In this document: positions 47,567 through 58,406 of the stretch, piece by piece | Position numbering within the stretch: the stretch's first letter is position 1 | Layout: each line of letters opens with the position of its first letter | NCBI GenBank assembly: GCA_033977485.1 | Contig: CM066984.1 | Coordinates: 45,763,100-45,827,099 of the forward strand | Source: Hydrangea macrophylla | Taxonomy: Eukaryota; Streptophyta; Magnoliopsida; Cornales; Hydrangeaceae | DNA length: 64,000 bases | Reading direction: 5' to 3' | Notes under the pieces: model-generated | What the model saw: only the letters and a program-made list of their open reading frames with translations | Told to the model about the DNA's origin: nothing | The model's database searches: none | Made by a program: the position numbers and the translations under genes

Positions 47567-48166
47567 TCATATATCCATAGTCGGGGCTGTATCCTCAGCT
47601 CCACCCTCAGCAACCGCTGAAGCAGTCACCGGGTCACTCTCAGTCGGGGCATCTAATGTAGACACTGATGGGTCAACCACAACCGGAGATGGTGGAGGTG
47701 GTGTCTCAGAAATGGCAGGTGGAGCAGCTGATGTGGATCCCATAATGGCATTAGAAGGTGGCGGTGCAGATGATGATGGGTCAGAAGTGGGTGGTGCAGT
47801 TGGGGTTTGAGAAGGTGTATGCAACGACTGGGCTACCCGCAATTGGATCAGAAGTGTGTCAAGCTGGGCAACCACATGATCAAACTTGCCCTCGAGCCTC
47901 ATCCAGGCCTCCCTCTCCTCGAGAAACAATGTGTGGAGAGTCTGGAAAGACACGGAAGAAGACTCTCCCTGGGCTGGAGCTTGAGACCGCTGTCTCAACT
48001 CGAAATGCTCAACCTCCTCAATAGGATCAACCTCCTCCTCTGAATCATGATCCTCAGCGACGGAAGGCATCCCAAAAGCTGCACCCTCAGTGTCGGTGCC
48101 TCCACCTTGCCTCCTCTTCGCTCCAACTTTCGCTTTTCCTTTAACTTTCCTATTCTTTTGTGCATC

Positions 48167-48171
48167 AAAAT
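48167..48171 (+). repeat. Target-site duplication of Copia-3 (left)
   Basis: AAAAT before the LTR start; same bases at 56862-56866. Confidence 0.9.
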
Positions 48172-49665
48172 TGTTGGAAAAATAGGTTTAAATGGAAAGT
48201 TTAAACGCGCAGCGGAAAAATCAAGTTATGAAACTTTATTGGCATGCCTGGATCTACTACTCGTCAATTCTACAGATACGCACAAGAGGGGACACGAGTT
48301 ATACCTTAGTGTCTTGAACCCAATTCTGATCTTCAACTTCCAGCAGCCTCCACTAGATGATCTTCACCCTTATGACTCCTGCGGATGCCTGCCAGAAAGA
48401 CTAGGGTTGGTGGGAACCCTAATGGAGAGGATAGAGAAGGTTTTGGGACTCCAAAACAGTTTCTGCAGCTTCTGACGTTCAAAACGACGAACAACCTTTT
48501 CCAGAACGCAGCTGCCCTATTTATAGATTCCCAGAACCGACCTAGACTTCGAGCGATCGAAGTGCCTTCGATCGATCGAACATTCGATCGATCGAACCAT
48601 CTTCGATCGATCGAACCTTCAGACTTCAATCGATCGAGACATCTTCGATCGATCGAACCTGTCTGGACATCATCCTCAAGCATCTTTCCAAGCATCCTGG
48701 CGGAGCTAAGAGTGGGACCTCCTAGGCTCTTTATTGTTGGCTCAGACCAGTTTGTTAATTACCATGACCAAACTCTTTGATCAGCAAACTAACTAACTGG
48801 TCAGTTAAAGTTTACTCCACTATAAAACGATAACTGAACTCCAACGCAAAAGAACATATCCGAAGCGATAACTAGACTTGTATGGTGTACTAATGTCCCT
48901 CTACCGTCAGCATTCGTAATCATATTCAGGTAATCGGATAACTGTTACTGTCAACCTGAATCATGATTACTTCTTGTATTCCTTGAGTCCCATTCACCTC
49001 TCATGATTACCAAACATGTTGATAACTCTTATCAACAAGACTGCAGTACTCAGTAATCGACTTGGTGACATTCTCAAGGGAATGCTTACTCTGAAACAGA
49101 GGGTAGATTCTATCTTGACAATGCATGTTCACAACCCTATGAACATGACATACCCAAGATACCCAGGTGTTGATCTTTTATAGACCTCACTGATTGGTAA
49201 ATCAAAGCAGTCATATCCACAGTCTGTGTTCATAATCGTCTCAAGATTGAGAACACGTACCTTATACAAGTTATGAGTTCCTATTGACTGTTTGACAGCC
49301 TTAAGCGTCAATAGGAAACTCAGGTCCGTCAATGCACTATAAGCACTAGCATATCAACTAAGAGCTACACTCTAGTGATTGAGATTAATCACTCCATCCA
49401 ATGGTAGTTAATTATGCTACAGTGTAGACTTGATGAGGTATCCAGTCTCATCATCCACTGTGACACATTCTAAGTATTAAAGAATAGTAATTCGTATCTC
49501 ACTTGTGTGCATCTCATACACACACGAATTACTTACTATAATACTTAAGGATTAACAATCATCTCATGAAAAGAACATACACAATAAAATGTAAAGCTGA
49601 TATCCATATATTAAAATGTCAATGTCTCATACAGAAAGTAATGGTTTGAGGGCACAAACCCAACA
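48172..49665 (-). repeat. 3' LTR of Copia-3
   Basis: 1494 bp. On the minus strand the CGATCG array (48548-48661) lies upstream of the TATA box (48516-48528, TCTATAAATAGGG). The frames seen across it are by-products of the palindromes. Confidence 0.92.
48516..48661 (-). promoter_or_regulatory. TATA box and CGATCG array of the Copia-3 3' LTR
   Basis: TATA box at 48516-48528; the palindromes TTCGATCGATCGAA and variants fill 48548-48661. The 5' LTR has the same at 55712-55724 and 55744-55857. The Copia-3 cores are closer to perfect than those of the older Copia-2. Confidence 0.6.
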
Positions 49666-49676
49666 AACTCCCACTT
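49666..49676 (-). other. Polypurine tract of Copia-3
   Basis: Minus strand AAGTGGGAGTT directly before the 3' LTR; the gag-pol stop codon is only a few bases upstream (49681-49683). Confidence 0.88.
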
Positions 49677-49680
49677 GCAC

Positions 49681-52600
49681 TCATAACCATTCAGAACTAC
49701 ATCTAAGACCTAGACTATCTAGATGACGATCAAAGACCTTCTGTGGCAAGGCCTTTGTAAACGGATCAGCAAGATTGTCAGCTGTGGCAATCTTGGTGAC
49801 AGTCACATCTCCACGTTGAACAATATCTCGGATAAGATGATATTTCCGCTCTACGTGCTTTCCCTTTCCGTGGTTCCTTGGCTCCTTGGACTGAGCCACT
49901 GCCCCACTATTATCACAATAAAGCGTAATAGGCGACAGCGACGCTGGTACCACCTCGAGTTCCATAAGGAACTTCTTGAGCCAAACAGCTTCCTTTGCGG
50001 CTTCACAAGCAGCCACATACTCAGCTTCTGTAGTTGAGTCTGCAATGCATTTCTGCTTAATGCTCCTCCAACTGACAGCACCACCTCCCAAGGTAAAGAG
50101 ATGACCGGACGTCGACTTCCTCGAATCTTTATCTGACATAAAGTCCGAGTCAGTGTATCCCACTGGAATTAACTCACTACCACCGTACATAAGCATGTAA
50201 TCTTTAGTTCTTCTCAAGTACTTAAGAATGTGCTTAACGGCTGTCCAGTGCTCTGGACCCGGATTCGACTGATATCTGCTAACCATGCCAACGGCAAAGC
50301 AGATATCTGGTCTAGTGCATAACATCGCATACATGAGACTTCCCACTGCAGAAGCATAGGGAACTCCTGTCATGCGATTCCTCTCCTCCTGTGTCTTTGG
50401 ACACTGGTCCTTGGAGAACGCTAAACCATGCCTGAAAGGTAACAAACCTTTCTTCGAATTATCCATTGAAAACCTAGTTAGCACCTTATCGATATAACCA
50501 GCTTGAGATAATCCCATTATCTTTCGCTTGCGATCCCGAAAGAGCTTTATCCCAAGAATATAGCTCGCCTCTCCTAGATCCTTCATATCGAAAGTACTAG
50601 CTAGCCAAACCTTGACCGTTGACAATGCCGCTACATCATTTCCAATGAGTAGAATGTCGTCAACGTAAAGCACAAGAAAAGCCACCACTTTCCCTTCACT
50701 CTTCTTGTATACACAAGGTTCATCCAGATTCTGTATGAAACCAAACGATTTGACCGCTTGGTCAAATCGTATGTTCCAACTTCTGGATGCCTGCTTAAGC
50801 CCATAAATGGACTTTTGCAACTTGCATACCAAGTTACCTTTCCGACCAGCTATGAACCCTTCTGGTTGTTGCATATAGATGTCCTCCTCAAGATTGCCAT
50901 TCAAGAATGCAGTCTTGACGTCCATCTGCCAGATCTCAAAATCTAGGCATGCAGCAACGGATAAGAGTATTCTGATGGACTTGAGCATGGCCACCGGCGA
51001 GAAGGTTTCCTCATAGTCAATGCCCTCCCTCTGAGTATAACCTTTCGCAACAAGCCTTGCCTTAAAGGTCTCAACCTTTCCATCAGATCCTCTTTTCCTC
51101 TTGTAGACCCACTTACAGCCAATGGGTTTAATATTGGCTGGAAGTTCTACAAGATCCCAGACCTGATTAGAATCCATAGATTCCAATTCAGCCTTCATAG
51201 CTTTAACCCAATGAGCTGAATCAACATCAGCCATTGCCTCTTCGTATCTGGTAGGATCAGATTCAGATTCTATGGAGACAGCTTCAAAAACTTCTCCTAA
51301 GAACATGTATCTATCAGGCTGGCTGATAATCCTCCCACTACGACGAGGTACTGGTGCGGAAATAGGTGAAGAAGTGGTGTTTTCCTGATTTACATCGTTA
51401 TTAACTACGGGTTGGACTGAGGGCTCTCCTTCTATCTCTCTAAGATCTATCCTTCCCTTAGGTTTATGGTTCATGATATAATCATCCTCCAAGAAAATAG
51501 CATTCGTACTGACGAACACCTTCTGTTCTCTTGGATCATAAAAATACCATCCATAAGTACCCTTTGGATACCCCACGAAGTAACATACTTCCGATCTAGA
51601 ATCCAACTTGCTCATCTTTCCTTTTAGCACATGTGCCGGACATCCCCATATCCGGAGATGTTGCAAAGAAGGCTTGCGCCCAATCCACATCTCTCGTGGT
51701 GTCCTGGGAACAGATTTGCTTGGTACTAGATTTAGTATGTAAGCAGCGGTTTCCAAAGCATAACCCCAAAGAAATAAAGGTAACTCAGAATAACTCATCA
51801 TTGACCTAGTCATGTCTAAAAGAGTCCGATTCCTTCTCTCCGCTACACCATTTTGCTGAGGCGTGCCAGGTGCAGTCAACTGTGACAGAATCCCATTCTG
51901 TACGAGGTGATCAATAAATTCATTAGAGAGGTACTCGCCACCTCGATCAGATCGAATGGCCTTGATATGTGTGCCCAATTGCTTCTCCACTTCAGCCCTA
52001 AACTCTTTGAACTTTTCAAAGGCTTCAGACTTGTGCTGCATTAGGTACACATATCCATACCTAGAGTGGTCATCAGTAAATGTTATGAAATACTCATAAC
52101 CACCCCTTGCTCTAATATTTATTGGTCCACAAACATCAGTATGAACTAATTCCAACAATGCATTGGTTCTATTGCCCTTTGCAGGAAAGGGCCTTTTGGT
52201 CATCTTACCCTCTAAACAAGACTCGCAGACTTCTATTGGTTCGAGAACCAAATCGCCTAAGACCCCTTCTTTGACTAGTCTGCCAATCCTATTTAGATTG
52301 ATATGACCAAGCCTCATATGCCAAAGCTTTGTTGGATTAGTGGAAGGTCTCTTTCTTTTAGATGGTACAGTTACCACTGAGTTATTAAGTTCCATACAAG
52401 AATCTTTAGAAATATTGGGAGTAATCACATATAAACCATTTGATTTAACACCAGAACATATAAAAGAACTATTTCTTTTAATCACAACTTCAGTTCCAAA
52501 ATGAAAAGAATAACCATTATTCGATAAATTAGAAACTGAAATTAAATTACGTCTCATTGAAGGGACGTAAAGTACATCTGATAAAATCAAAACTTTATTG

Positions 52601-53670
52601 TCTAGAAATTCTAAAACTACGACTCCTATAGCAACCGCAGAAACGGTTGCGCTAGAACCTAGAGTAAGTACGATTTCCCCATCACTGCACTTCCTGGTTG
52701 ATCTGAACCCCTGCAATGAATTACAGATATGGTTAGTCGCACCAGAATCAATGCACCAAGTGTTTGAAGTATCCGTTATAAAACTTACTTCAATCACATG
52801 TGATTTAATCATACCTTGAACTCTTGTAGCTAAGAATTCTGGACAGTTCCTTTTCCAGTGGCCCTTCTCACCGCATTGGAAACACTTTCCTTTGCCTTGG
52901 CCACCCACCTTCCCTTTGCCCTTACCTTTTCCCTTAGATTTTGCAATCTTAGGGACTGGTCCAACACTTGAACCACCAGTGCTAGCCTTCTTCTTCCCTT
53001 TCTTTCCTTTCGGCATAGATCGGGAAGAGGAAGCGCTTTTTTCAACGTTTAAAACGCTGCCCCCAGGTTTGATCACCCCTTCCGCTGCCAATAAAGAGCT
53101 CATCAATTCGCTCATTGAAAAATCCATTTTATTCATATTATAATTCAGTTTAAATTGAGCGAATGATGGCGACAGCGTATTGAGGATCATATCAACTTGG
53201 GTATGTGCATCGATGTTGGCACCTAGGGTCTCCAGCTCGTTTAAATAACCAATCATTTTCAAAACATGTTCTTTGACTGGAGTCCCTTCCGACATCTTAG
53301 CACTCATTATCTTCTGCATAGCTACCTGTCTGGCAGGCCTGCCATGCTCCCCAAACATCTTTTTCAGGGATTCGATAATGTCACTGGCGAAACTGTTCGA
53401 CTGGTATTGGTGTTGTAACACATTAGCCATAGAAGCCAATATGTAACAACGAGCCATCCCATTCGACTTTTTCCATTTATCGAACTCGCGTCTAGCAGCA
53501 GCCGAAGCATTTGCAGCGGGTTCTTCGGGGCATGGGGTGGTGAGGACATATATGTGATCCTCCGCAGTTAACACGATGTCAAGATTACGTTTCCATTCAG
53601 TGTAGTTGTTTCCAGTTAACTTGTTTTGAGTGAGTATGGTGGCAAGTGGACTAAATGCAGATCCAGACAT
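49681..53670 (-). CDS. Copia-3 Gag-Pol polyprotein, intact
   Basis: 1329 residues in one frame. Gag 1-~290 ([20 protein letters not shown] start, a Lys/Gly-rich tract 221-262 and the zinc knuckle [14 protein letters not shown] at 263-276). Aspartic protease around DSGAT (Asp 308). GAG-pre-integrase about 449-495 ([22 protein letters not shown]). Integrase with Asp 512, Asp 575 and Glu 611, exactly 35 residues between the last two (D-D-35-E). RT about 840-1080 with WQMDVKTAF (Asp 918) and YVDD at 1002-1005. RNase H to the end (YTDSD near 1172-1176, TTEAEYVA near 1213-1220, DNSGA from Asp 1253). The polyprotein packages the RNA, is cut by its own protease, copies RNA to DNA and inserts it. No catalytic residue is missing. 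Lineage within copia is not assigned. Confidence 0.97.
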   Translation of the reverse strand: MSGSAFSPLATILTQNKLTGNNYTEWKRNLDIVLTAEDHIYVLTTPCPEEPAANASAAARREFDKWKKSNGMARCYILASMANVLQHQYQSNSFASDIIESLKKMFGEHGRPARQVAMQKIMSAKMSEGTPVKEHVLKMIGYLNELETLGANIDAHTQVDMILNTLSPSFAQFKLNYNMNKMDFSMSELMSSLLAAEGVIKPGGSVLNVEKSASSSRSMPKGKKGKKKASTGGSSVGPVPKIAKSKGKGKGKGKVGGQGKGKCFQCGEKGHWKRNCPEFLATRVQGMIKSHVIEVSFITDTSNTWCIDSGATNHICNSLQGFRSTRKCSDGEIVLTLGSSATVSAVAIGVVVLEFLDNKVLILSDVLYVPSMRRNLISVSNLSNNGYSFHFGTEVVIKRNSSFICSGVKSNGLYVITPNISKDSCMELNNSVVTVPSKRKRPSTNPTKLWHMRLGHINLNRIGRLVKEGVLGDLVLEPIEVCESCLEGKMTKRPFPAKGNRTNALLELVHTDVCGPINIRARGGYEYFITFTDDHSRYGYVYLMQHKSEAFEKFKEFRAEVEKQLGTHIKAIRSDRGGEYLSNEFIDHLVQNGILSQLTAPGTPQQNGVAERRNRTLLDMTRSMMSYSELPLFLWGYALETAAYILNLVPSKSVPRTPREMWIGRKPSLQHLRIWGCPAHVLKGKMSKLDSRSEVCYFVGYPKGTYGWYFYDPREQKVFVSTNAIFLEDDYIMNHKPKGRIDLREIEGEPSVQPVVNNDVNQENTTSSPISAPVPRRSGRIISQPDRYMFLGEVFEAVSIESESDPTRYEEAMADVDSAHWVKAMKAELESMDSNQVWDLVELPANIKPIGCKWVYKRKRGSDGKVETFKARLVAKGYTQREGIDYEETFSPVAMLKSIRILLSVAACLDFEIWQMDVKTAFLNGNLEEDIYMQQPEGFIAGRKGNLVCKLQKSIYGLKQASRSWNIRFDQAVKSFGFIQNLDEPCVYKKSEGKVVAFLVLYVDDILLIGNDVAALSTVKVWLASTFDMKDLGEASYILGIKLFRDRKRKIMGLSQAGYIDKVLTRFSMDNSKKGLLPFRHGLAFSKDQCPKTQEERNRMTGVPYASAVGSLMYAMLCTRPDICFAVGMVSRYQSNPGPEHWTAVKHILKYLRRTKDYMLMYGGSELIPVGYTDSDFMSDKDSRKSTSGHLFTLGGGAVSWRSIKQKCIADSTTEAEYVAACEAAKEAVWLKKFLMELEVVPASLSPITLYCDNSGAVAQSKEPRNHGKGKHVERKYHLIRDIVQRGDVTVTKIATADNLADPFTKALPQKVFDRHLDSLGLRCSSEWL

Positions 53671-55352
53671 TATGATTTACTGAAAAAATCAAAACAAAAT
53701 AAATATGGATATCAGAATTTGACAGTTTGAAATAAAAGAATCCTTTTAAAACTCTTATTTTAAAACTAAGTCGCCGGAATATCGAAACGAAAGAATAAAG
53801 CCTCCGTGTGGTGGTCAATGTTCGATCTTTCAATTTATCATAACTTATCCGCTATGCAACTCTTGCAAAACAAGTTATGACTTCCGAACCTATTTGATCT
53901 CTAAGTTTCTGAATAATGCCCCGTGTGGGATCCCTTATCCATAGCTTAGCTAGTGTGTACCATTAACTAGGATCCAATCACAACCGTCTCAAGTAGCGCC
54001 TCCGTATGGTGGTCACCCTCTAACACGTCTGATTGATCCTTATCAAAAGAAGTTCACATCTAGTAACCAATGAGTAATGCATTCTCCGTATGGAATGATC
54101 ACCCCTGGCGAGGTGACACAGAATGCATCACTCATCTTACAGTGAACCGTTAATGGAAGATCGTGGGTGTAATTAATAAGACCCTCTCCCACTAGATTTA
54201 GTAAAAAAGGATTTTGCTTTTTGAGAAAATCTGTTTCTACACACTTCCCATAAACATCTAATGTTTACTAATGTGTTGAAAACGGTTTTTGAATTTTATT
54301 TTAGAAAACTTGTTTTGCGTGCATGCAACAATGTATTGTACGCCAATCACAAACAAAGCACATAAAACAAAAAACTAAAATGAAATAAAAGACATCCAAA
54401 CGATGCCTCTATCTCCCATGGCTCTATCTCCATAGAACCTGCTTTTGGTTTGATCGCCTCCAGCTCCATCTTCATGGACAACGGCTCCTTGCTCCATCTT
54501 CATGGATATTCTAATTCTATTACATTGAACCTATGCCTCTTTTGAAGCTTACAATTTATCTAGAAATAGAAATAGCAACAACAAAATAAAAGGCTAGGGA
54601 AACCGGTGCGACTTTCCTTTTCGTAGGATTGAAGTCGCAGCGCCCTTTACATATGCCTTAAAACCAAAACAAACTTAAAATAACACACCAATCTAAAAAC
54701 ATTCAAACACAAAATTAAATGCTCTTGGCGCCATGGGAGATAGCGACTAACTTTTGCTGCAAAAGGTTAGTTGAACACACATCCACGCATATATATAACA
54801 AAATATAACTATTGGAACCCTTAATTGATTCACACAGTATATAAACTCTTTACATACTGAATTAGAACTCAAAACAGCATCTAACTTCTCTGTCATAGTT
54901 CGATCGATCGAAGACAGTTCGATCGCTCGAACCTTCGATCGATTGAACACTGTTCAATCGCTTGAACATTCTATTTCACAGAATGATTAAAAATTTTGCA
55001 GAATACGTTAAAATTAAACTTTTAATTTCAAAATACTTTTAAAAACTGTGAAACAGAAAACCTGACAAAGAGTCTGTCTCGATCGATCGAACTCTATTCG
55101 ATCGCTCGAACAACAGAAGGTTTCGATCGATCGAAACCTGTTCGATCGCTCGAGTACAGAGCGTTCGATCGATCGAGACTACTTCGATCGATCGAACCCA
55201 TCTTGCATCCAATGCAATCACAGATTTGTATACTGCTGTGATAACACTGCAGAAACAGATCTGTGACGATGCAGTTTCGAAAGCAGTTCTAAAATCAACA
55301 TGCAAATCAAAATAGTGTTCCAAAAAACGCATCTATAGATCCAAACGAGCGT
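53671..55352 (-). other. Leader of Copia-3
   Basis: Untranslated leader matching that of Copia-2. CGATCG arrays lie at 54898-54965 and 55078-55200. Four copies of the CCACACGGAGGC-type module lie at 53800-53816, 53918-53932, 53997-54016 and 54084-54100. The frames here are not taken as genes. Confidence 0.7.
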
Positions 55353-55365
55353 GGCTCTGATACCA
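55353..55365 (-). other. Primer-binding site of Copia-3
   Basis: Minus strand TGGTATCAGAGCC two bases after the 5' LTR, complementary to initiator tRNA-Met. Confidence 0.9.
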
Positions 55366-55367
55366 AT

Positions 55368-56861
55368 TGTTGGAAAAACAGGTTTAAATGGAAAGTTTAA
55401 ACGCGCAGCGGAAAAATCAAGTTATGAAACTTTATTGGCATGCCTGGATCTACTACTCGTCAATTCTACAGATACGCACAAGAGGGGACACGAGTTATAC
55501 CTTAGTGTCTTGAACCCAATTCTGATCTTCAACTTCCAGCAGCCTCCACTAGATGATCTTCACCCTTATGACTCCTGCGGATGCCTGCCAGAAAGACTAG
55601 GGTTGGTGGGAACCCTAATGGAGAGGATAGAGAAGGTTTTGGGACTCCAAAACAGTTTCTGCAGCTTCTGACGTTCAAAACGACGAACAACCTTTTCCAG
55701 AACGCAGCTGCCCTATTTATAGATTCCCAGAACCGACCTAGACTTCGAGCGATCGAAGTGCCTTCGATCGATCGAACATTCGATCGATCGAACCATCTTC
55801 GATCGATCGAACCTTCAGACTTCAATCGATCGAGACATCTTCGATCGATCGAACCTGTCTGGACATCATCCTCAAGCATCTTTCCAAGCATCCTGGCGGA
55901 GCTAAGAGTGGGACCTCCTAGGCTCTTTATTGTTGGCTCAGACCAGTTTGTTAATTACCATGACCAAACTCTTTGATCAGCAAACTAACTAACTGGTCAG
56001 TTAAAGTTTACTCCACTATAAAACGATAACTGAACTCCAACGCAAAAGAACATATCCGAAGCGATAACTAGACTTGTATGGTGTACTAATGTCCCTCTAC
56101 CGTCAGCATTCGTAATCATATTCAGGTAATCGGATAACTGTTACTGTCAACCTGAATCATGATTACTTCTTGTATTCCTTGAGTCCCATTCACCTCTCAT
56201 GATTACCAAACATGTTGATAACTCTTATCAACAAGACTGCAGTACTCAGTAATCGACTTGGTGACATTCTCAAGGGAATGCTTACTCTGAAACAGAGGGT
56301 AGATTCTATCTTGACAATGCATGTTCACAACCCTATGAACATGACATACCCAAGATACCCAGGTGTTGATCTTTTATAGACCTCACTGATTGGTAAATCA
56401 AAGCAGTCATATCCACAGTCTGTGTTCATAATCGTCTCAAGATTGAGAACACGTACCTTATACAAGTTATGAGTTCCTATTGACTGTTTGACAGCCTTAA
56501 GCGTCAATAGGAAACTCAGGTCCGTCAATGCACTATAAGCACTAGCATATCAACTAAGAGCTACACTCTAGTGATTGAGATTAATCACTCCATCCAATGG
56601 TAGTTAATTATGCTACAGTGTAGACTTGATGAGGTATCCAGTCTCATCATCCACTGTGACACATTCTAAGTATTAAAGAATAGTAATTCGTATCTCACTT
56701 GTGTGCATCTCATACACACACGAATTACTTACTATAATACTTAAGGATTAACAATCATCTCATGAAAAGAACATACACAATAAAATGTAAAGCTGATATC
56801 CATATATTAAAATGTCAATGTCTCATACAGAAAGTAATGGTTTGAGGGCACAAACCCAACA
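55368..56861 (-). repeat. 5' LTR of Copia-3
   Basis: 1494 bp, promoter side of the element. Same sequence as 48172-49665 apart from one base seen. Confidence 0.93.
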
Positions 56862-56866
56862 AAAAT
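56862..56866 (+). repeat. Target-site duplication of Copia-3 (right)
   Basis: AAAAT, matching 48167-48171. Confidence 0.9.
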
Positions 56867-57672
56867 GTCGTGCCTCCGTCTCGTCAAATCGACTGGAGGC
56901 CTGAGTAATCACATTTATGGGCAAGGGAACAAATCCAGCCCACTCCATAACTCGATGGATAGGCCAACGCCCTTCAGATGGCGCTTGGCGGTGATATACT
57001 GCGTCGGCTGGACGAAGAACTCAATGTAGAGGTGAGGCAGATAGACACGCTGTCTCGTCCCAATGGCATAAAGGACCCAAGCATACCATGGCGCCGCCTT
57101 CTCATGATAAGAAGTCATCAAAATACAGTTAGCAAGCGACATGTAGAGGAGATGGTACTTCTCAGTCAGAAACTGATCCTCAATAAGGGAAACGTCGTTC
57201 CATGTCTGAGCAACACCTTTTGTGATCTCATGTATGATAGTGGTGGACGGAGCCTCTAGAGCGCCTGGTAAACGAGGGTAAAAACATCAGGGATCTCTGG
57301 GACCCCCAGAGCATCTACCATGGTAGTAGGGCTGAAGATGATCTCACGCCCTTGGAAGAAAGACCGATGTGTAAATAGGGCAGCAGGGTCCTTAATCATC
57401 ATTGCACATGCGCTTCAGACCTAAGAAATGTTAATGCGCTCTTCCTGTGTCAACATATCATACCAATGGGGCATGTCCCTGATTCGCGCTAGAAACCATG
57501 GAGCAGATAGCCATACTGACTCAAGTGGTCGCTCCAACATAACCTTACGCGTATGAAAATAGCAGTAGAACCACAGTCGATCCTCGGCATTCTGAAACCC
57601 GTGCTTGGGTACTGGATCATGTATAGTAAGATCGAGAGGCTTGGATTTGTGGTACCCTATAATAGGGTTCAT

Positions 57673-58182
57673 TGTGTAGATCCTGAAATAGAGAAAGAAA
57701 AGAAAAGATTAATTAAAATATGAAACTGAAGAGAAAAGACAAAACTGTTACTGCTTTAGTTCGATCGATCAAACTTTTCTCAATCGATCGAACAAGGGCT
57801 AGGCTCGAGCGCTTGAGCCCAGCTCGATCGATCGAGCACAGAAAAACGCAGAGACGCAAGAAAAATGTAGAATTGGAAAGAAAACAACAAATAGAGGTTT
57901 AAAATAAACATTAATTGGTCTTAAGACCAATGGGGGGTACCCCCACATGATTTCGAATGAAAATGAATAGGGGGTCTCAGGACCTTACCTCGGGTTGACA
58001 TGCAGGGAGGAGAGGATGAGATGATGGTGATAATGATAAGGGTGATTTGGACTCCCGAAATTGTGTGTGTGAATAGAGGGAACACAAATCGCTATGGCGT
58101 CCCCTCTCTGTGTTAAATCACTCGAGAGTGAGAGTGAGAGAGAGAAACTAAAGAAGATTGTGGGGGATGCCTCATTTAAAAA
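57673..58182 (-). promoter_or_regulatory. Leader, leader intron and TATA-like box of the plant-transposon-protein gene
   Basis: On the minus strand a TTTTTAAATGAG box (58171-58182) is followed by a (CT)n-rich leader. A donor GAG/GTAAGG (exon ends 57989) and an acceptor TTTCTCTATTTCAG (exon resumes at 57682), ten bases before the ATG at 57672, define a 306-bp leader intron. A CGATCG cluster lies inside the intron (57757-57840). Confidence 0.5.
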
Positions 58183-58187
58183 CAACT

Positions 58188-58292
58188 CTCAAGCGCTCGA
58201 GAGACTTCGATCAATCAAATGTTCGATCGCTTGAAGTTATTTCAATCGCTTGAGACTTCCAAGCTCTCGATCGATCGAGAATGGTTCGATCA
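58188..58292 (-). promoter_or_regulatory. CGATCG-type cluster upstream of the TATA-like box
   Basis: Diverged cores (TTCGATCAATCAAA, TTCGATCGCTTGAA, CTCGATCGATCGAG) fill this stretch just upstream of the TATA-like box at 58171-58182. This is the same relative layout as in the Copia-2/3 LTRs. Confidence 0.5.
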
Positions 58293-58406
58293 TGAAAATT
58301 TCCAGAAACTATGAGCAGAGCATGTGAGTACCCCCAACTGATACAAATTGTTCTGGGTATACAGGAAAATGATTTTAAAAAAAAAACAGTTCATTCACAG
58401 GACATG
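58293..58406. other. Flank of the LARD-like element
   Basis: Short AT-rich stretch with an A run. It ends in acatg (58402-58406), the expected left target duplication of the element that begins at 58407. Confidence 0.4.

Larger units (their letters stand above)
48172..56861 (-). mobile_element. Copia-3, intact Ty1/copia LTR retrotransposon
   Basis: 8.69-kb element on the minus strand: 5' LTR 55368-56861, primer site, leader, intact gag-pol, polypurine tract and 3' LTR 48172-49665, with perfect AAAAT duplications. The two LTRs are both 1494 bp at a constant offset of 7196, and by eye I found one difference (48183 t against 55379 c). This indicates a very young insertion with everything needed for autonomous movement. 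Confidence 0.95.
47567..57672 (-). pseudogene. 'Putative plant transposon protein' (Transposase_32-like) gene, split by Copia-3
   Basis: Minus-strand gene starting at ATG 57672 (MNPIIGYHKSKP), just after an acceptor CTATTTCAG. The middle has LFTHRSFFQGREIIFSPTTM then DALGVPEIPD, the pattern of the plant transposon-protein family (Transposase_32). After Copia-3 (48172-56861) the same frame goes on with a basic segment (RKVKGKAKVGAKRR), a helical, coiled-coil-like part (HTLFLEEREAWMRLEGKFDH) and a Pro/Ser/Thr-rich tail ending TAPTMDI at 47567. Stops near 57415-57421 and a frameshift near 57255 break it independently of Copia-3. The role of the family is unknown to me. Confidence 0.65.

Noticed and set aside
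44104..48166. Search for the 5' LTR of element B
   Set aside because: No TGTAGACACC/TCCACA pair in either direction was found here; the B 5' end is lost or outside the window.
48333..48695. 120-codon minus-strand frame in the Copia-3 LTR, repeated at 55529-55891
   Set aside because: It reads through CGATCG palindromes, which keep several frames open; it starts upstream of the TATA box and has no known domain.
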